DNA of 64,000 bases, from positions 1,426,001 to 1,490,000 of the forward strand of contig NZ_QCYK01000002.1 of assembly GCF_003071345.1 (NCBI RefSeq), in the 5' to 3' direction. The notes below the pieces were generated by a model. That model was not told where the DNA came from, ran no database searches, and was given only the letters and a program-made list of their open reading frames with translations. Positions within the stretch are counted from its first letter, which is position 1. Every line of letters begins with the position of its first letter. Source of the DNA: Chitinophaga parva. Its GTDB lineage: Bacteria; Bacteroidota; Bacteroidia; Chitinophagales; Chitinophagaceae. Positions 60,801-64,000 of this stretch are shown here, piece by piece. Position numbers and translations under genes: made by a program.

Positions 60801-61480
60801 GCGGTGCCCAGGAAGGATATGCACAACGCGGTCTTTTTTCCATTCCGTTTGTTGGCCTCGACCACCTGACCGGTATTCCCTATTTTACCAATGAAGACGG
60901 TACGCGCAGCACCAACGTGTACCTGCAGAGTGACGTGACCAAGTACCTCCATTACGAAGGCCCGGTGGATCCTACGTTTACCGGCGGTTACTATAACTCC
61001 GTGCGGTACAAGGCGCTCACTTTCTCTGCCCTGTTAACTTTCAGTGCAGGCAACAAGGTAAGGCTGAACCCCATTTTCAAAACCAGCTATACCGACCTGG
61101 ATGCCATGTCCTCCATCTTCCTGAAACGCTGGGAAATGCCGGGTGATGAAGCGCACACCAACGTACCTTCCATCATCACACCCCGTGAATCCGGTAAGCT
61201 GGATGGCTACCCGTACAACAACTACAACTACTCTGATGCACGCGTGGCAGATGGTGGCTTCGTGAGACTGAAAACAGTGTCCCTGGGCTACATGATGCCG
61301 CCTACCCTGGTGCGCCGGGCGGGCCTGAAAACGGCATCCCTTACGCTGGTGGCTAACAACGTGTGGCTGATCTACGCGGATAAAAAGCTGAATGGCCAGG
61401 ATCCTGAATTCTTTGGTGCCGGTGGTGTGGCATTGCCCATTCCGCGCCAATTCACATTATCGCTCAAGGTTGGACTCTAA
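57827..61480 (+). CDS. SusC-type TonB-dependent transporter with STN signalling domain
   Basis: 1217 residues, full length. Signal peptide to about residue 37; STN (secretin/TonB short N-terminal) domain at about 40-110 ('[20 protein letters not shown]', '[27 protein letters not shown]', in part); carboxypeptidase-like domain 125-205 ('[23 protein letters not shown]'); TonB plug about 215-350 ('[18 protein letters not shown]', '[34 protein letters not shown]'), and a barrel to the C-terminal Leu. The STN domain makes it a surface-signalling receptor for the FecR anti-sigma. SusD follows in 11 bp. Confidence 0.97.
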   Translation: [1217 protein letters not shown]

Positions 61481-61491
61481 TACTGCATCTC

Positions 61492-62958
61492 ATGAAATCA
61501 AAATATCTTCTCCTATCCGCCGCACTGCTACTGTCTGGCACCTCCTGTAAAAAATACCTGGAACAGGCGCCGGACCAGCGTACCCAACTGAACACGGTAC
61601 AGAAAGTGGCCGAAATACTGGGCACTGCTTACACGCAGGCAGACTATGCCACTTTCACGGAGGCGGCATCAGACAACGCCGAAGACAAGGGCATCAACGT
61701 AGGTACCCTGGACCCCATGAACCAGGACGCCTATAACTGGACGGATGTGCGCAGCCGCGATGGCGGTTCGCCCACCGGCTTCTGGAATGCCAGCTACGCG
61801 GCCATTGCAGCGGCCAACGCGGCCCTGGACGCCATTGCCAAAGCAGCCGACCCCAAGCCCTACCAGCCTTACAAAGGCGAGGCGCTGGTGGCCCGCGCTT
61901 ATGCCCATTTTATGCTGGCCATTTTATATGCCACCCCGTACGAACCGGGTGGCAAGAACACTGCGCCCGGCATTCCGTATGTGGTTACGCCTGAAAAAGT
62001 GGTATTTCAAAAATACGACCGCGGTACCGTGCAGGAAACCTATGACAAGATCGAAAAGGACCTGCTGGAAGGCCTGCCCCTGCTGCGCAACAGTGCTTAC
62101 GCCGTACCCAAATACCATTTCAATACGGCTGCTGCTTATGCATTTGCCGCCCGCTTCTACCTGTTCAAGCACGAATATGACAAGGTAGTGGAATATGCAA
62201 CGGCCGCCTTCCCGGGCAATAGCTTTGCTTCCAATATCCGCCCGTGGAACACAACATACTACAATGCATCTGCCAATGAAATGCAGATCATGTTCACCCA
62301 GGCTTCGCAGAATTCCAACCTGCTGCTCACAGAAGCCCCTTCCATCTGGGCGCGTAATAACTCCTTCTACCGCTATGGAATGGGTTATTACCTCAATGAT
62401 GAATTGAGCACACAGATGGTAACAGGCACTAATTTCAGTGGTGAAAAAATGTACAGCTACGGCGGTGCCAACTTCACTTTGCTGAAATGGAATGAGCTGT
62501 TTGTACGTTCCAGCCCTAATGCGAACATCGGTATCCCGTATGCCATGATGATACAGTTCACCGCAGATGAGCTGCTGATGAACAGGGCAGAGGCCTATGC
62601 AAACCTCGGGCAGAATGACCTGGCTCTGGCAGACATCAACACTTTTGCCAGCACCCGCATCCGCAACTACAATCCGGCTACCCATGGGGTAACGCTGGCT
62701 AAGATCGAGGACTTCTATGGCATCAGTGATCCCAAGCAAGGACTGGTACAGACCATCCTGGACTTCAAGAAACGCGAGTTCATACAGGAAGGCCTGCGCT
62801 GGCTGGATATTATCCGCCTGAAACTGCCGGTGGTACACAATGTGAAGGCGCAGAACAATAGCGATACCTATGTAACGCTGCAGCCGGACGATCCCCGCCG
62901 CCTGTTCCAGCTGCCGGAAGAGGTTGCGCTTTCCAACGTGCCCTTAAACCCGAGATAA
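61492..62958 (+). CDS. SusD/RagB family surface lipoprotein
   Basis: 488 residues. Lipobox at Cys19 (GTS-C-KKYL). Helical repeats 'KYHFNTAAAYAFAARFYLFKHEYDKVVEYA' (in part) are TPR-like SusD features, and the C-terminal 'DFKKREFIQEGLRWLDIIRLKLPV' is the SusD signature. It binds substrate over the SusC channel encoded upstream. The two SusD proteins in this window differ throughout, so the two systems probably have different ligands. Confidence 0.96.
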   Translation: MKSKYLLLSAALLLSGTSCKKYLEQAPDQRTQLNTVQKVAEILGTAYTQADYATFTEAASDNAEDKGINVGTLDPMNQDAYNWTDVRSRDGGSPTGFWNASYAAIAAANAALDAIAKAADPKPYQPYKGEALVARAYAHFMLAILYATPYEPGGKNTAPGIPYVVTPEKVVFQKYDRGTVQETYDKIEKDLLEGLPLLRNSAYAVPKYHFNTAAAYAFAARFYLFKHEYDKVVEYATAAFPGNSFASNIRPWNTTYYNASANEMQIMFTQASQNSNLLLTEAPSIWARNNSFYRYGMGYYLNDELSTQMVTGTNFSGEKMYSYGGANFTLLKWNELFVRSSPNANIGIPYAMMIQFTADELLMNRAEAYANLGQNDLALADINTFASTRIRNYNPATHGVTLAKIEDFYGISDPKQGLVQTILDFKKREFIQEGLRWLDIIRLKLPVVHNVKAQNNSDTYVTLQPDDPRRLFQLPEEVALSNVPLNPR

Positions 62959-62979
62959 CAATATCAAAACTTGTCAAAC

Positions 62980-64000
62980 ATGAAAAAGCTATATATCATC
63001 AATTTGCTGGCGTTGGTATTGTTTGCGTTCAGCGCTTGTAAAAAAGATGAAAAACTGAGCACCAACCTGGACGCCATTGACCAGAACAACCTGCCCAAAA
63101 CGGCCCTGGACAAATGGCTGGATGCCAATTTCGTGGTGCCTTACAATATCGAGGTAAAGTACCGCTGGGACCCGTTTGAGCTGAACCTGTCCAAAGACAT
63201 GGTGCCCCCGCTGGAAGACCAGGTGGAACCGGCCATGCAAACGGTAACGGACGTTTGGATAAGACCATATGAGAAAGTAGGCGGTGCAGATTTTATGAAG
63301 CTCAATGCACCCAAACAGTTTGTACTGGTGGGCAGCCCGGAGTTCAATGATGATGGCACCATTACCCTGGGTACTGCAGAAGGTGGGCGCAAGATCGTGC
63401 TGTACGTGATCAACTATTTTGACCATACCAATCCCGGTAATGTAAAGCAGATGATCCAGGTGATCCAGCACGAGTTTACCCACATCCTCAACCAGAAGGC
63501 CGCGGTGGACCCGGCTTTTGGCCTGGTAACCAAAGCGGATTACACGGCAAACTGGTACAACTTCAGCCTGTCTGAAGCGCGCTCCCTGGGCTTCATTACC
63601 CAGTACTCCCGTGACAACCCGGTGGAAGATTTTGCAGAAATGGTGGCCAACATGCTGATGATGGGCAGCTACGAGTATAACAACATTGTGAATGCACTGC
63701 CGGCAGATCCCCAGGCAAAGCTGCGCGCCAAGGAGCAGATCGTAGTGACCTATTTCAAGAGTGCCTGGAACATTGACTTCTATGAACTGCAACGCCAGGT
63801 GCAGGCCGCCGTGCAGGCTACGGCGCCGGTGATCCTGGGCAACTCGCTTGGACCCAACAGCCTGTATACGAAGTTTGCCGCGAGCCCCTCTACCGAAACG
63901 CCGCAATCAGCGGAATTCATGACGGCCTGGAATGCCGCCAAAGCAACGATGGCTTCCCACAACTTCCCGCTGGTGAAATATGATATGACCTTCACTTCCG
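62980..64000 (+). CDS. Substrate import-associated zinc metallopeptidase lipoprotein, 3' end missing
   Basis: At least 340 residues, open to the window's end. ATG 62980 follows the SusD stop by 21 bp. A lipobox (FSA-C20-KK) is present. The zinc motif HExxH is HEFTH at 164-168, in 'MIQVIQHEFTHIL', with a further conserved region 'EDFAEMVANMLMMGSYEY'. This is the zinc metallohydrolase lipoprotein family found next to SusC/SusD. It may trim a peptide or metallophore at the surface before import. The C-terminus lies beyond 64000. Last gene of the signalling uptake operon visible here. Confidence 0.93.
   Translation, partial: MKKLYIINLLALVLFAFSACKKDEKLSTNLDAIDQNNLPKTALDKWLDANFVVPYNIEVKYRWDPFELNLSKDMVPPLEDQVEPAMQTVTDVWIRPYEKVGGADFMKLNAPKQFVLVGSPEFNDDGTITLGTAEGGRKIVLYVINYFDHTNPGNVKQMIQVIQHEFTHILNQKAAVDPAFGLVTKADYTANWYNFSLSEARSLGFITQYSRDNPVEDFAEMVANMLMMGSYEYNNIVNALPADPQAKLRAKEQIVVTYFKSAWNIDFYELQRQVQAAVQATAPVILGNSLGPNSLYTKFAASPSTETPQSAEFMTAWNAAKATMASHNFPLVKYDMTFTS

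Overview
The window (64 kb, roughly mid-50s % GC by eye) comes from a Bacteroidota chromosome, most likely a Chitinophaga-like member of the Chitinophagaceae. The evidence is two SusC/SusD outer-membrane uptake loci, an ECF sigma/FecR pair, GldA and GldF-GldG homologues, lipoproteins with Bacteroidota-type lipoboxes (Cys followed by Lys-Lys), LytTR-type two-component genes, and several promoters of the Bacteroidota type (TTG, about 20 bp, TAnnTTTG). I found no tRNA, rRNA, CRISPR array, insertion sequence or prophage. The sequence reads as ordinary, stable chromosome with small regulatory modules.

Layout, left to right. 1-5642: the end of a SusC-type porin, then SusD, a DUF4843 lipoprotein and a PKD-like lipoprotein, one uptake operon. 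5685-14456: GldA-like ATPase, fused GldF-GldG permease, two tandem short MutS-like ATPases and an M16 zinc peptidase, all on the + strand. 14670-16038: an NmrA-type NAD(P)-binding protein divergent from an HxlR repressor, with overlapping face-to-face promoters. 16182-20280: a PAS histidine kinase and a large FtsX/MacB-type permease. 20281-26590: a minus-strand tripartite efflux operon (TolC, HlyD, permease, ATPase) divergent from a LytS/LytTR two-component pair. 26672-31918: an MFS drug exporter, small envelope proteins, lipoprotein MsrB and a mercaptopyruvate-type sulfurtransferase.

31975-38117 is a metabolic module: phosphoketolase (minus) divergent from phosphate acetyltransferase and acetate kinase (plus). 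Together these convert sugar phosphates to acetyl-phosphate and then to acetyl-CoA or acetate plus ATP. Long AT-rich inverted repeats with a shared GGTTAACCGTTA-like core lie on both sides of pta-ackA. 38280-48916 holds two alpha/beta hydrolases, an ABC-F protein, small regulators (AraC, HxlR, ArsR) and their probable targets (SDR, DoxX-like, NmrA, SRPBCC and an SRPBCC-VOC fusion). The second HxlR/DoxX/NmrA cluster is a paralogous version of the first HxlR/NmrA pair, and the two share an 8-bp operator half-site.

48952-49750 is a decayed serine hydrolase. 49870-55940 carries a GH3 beta-glucosidase, a DUF4268-like protein, an Ala-rich-linker periplasmic protein and a GH20 hexosaminidase with a PA14-like tail. 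56076-64000 is a surface-signalling uptake locus: ECF sigma, FecR anti-sigma, SusC with an N-terminal STN signalling domain, SusD and a zinc metallopeptidase lipoprotein that runs off the right edge.

The strongest leads are the duplicated HxlR/NmrA modules with matched operators, the families of long intergenic hairpins, the twin MutS-like ATPases, and the paired palindromes in front of an SRPBCC gene with no adjacent repressor.
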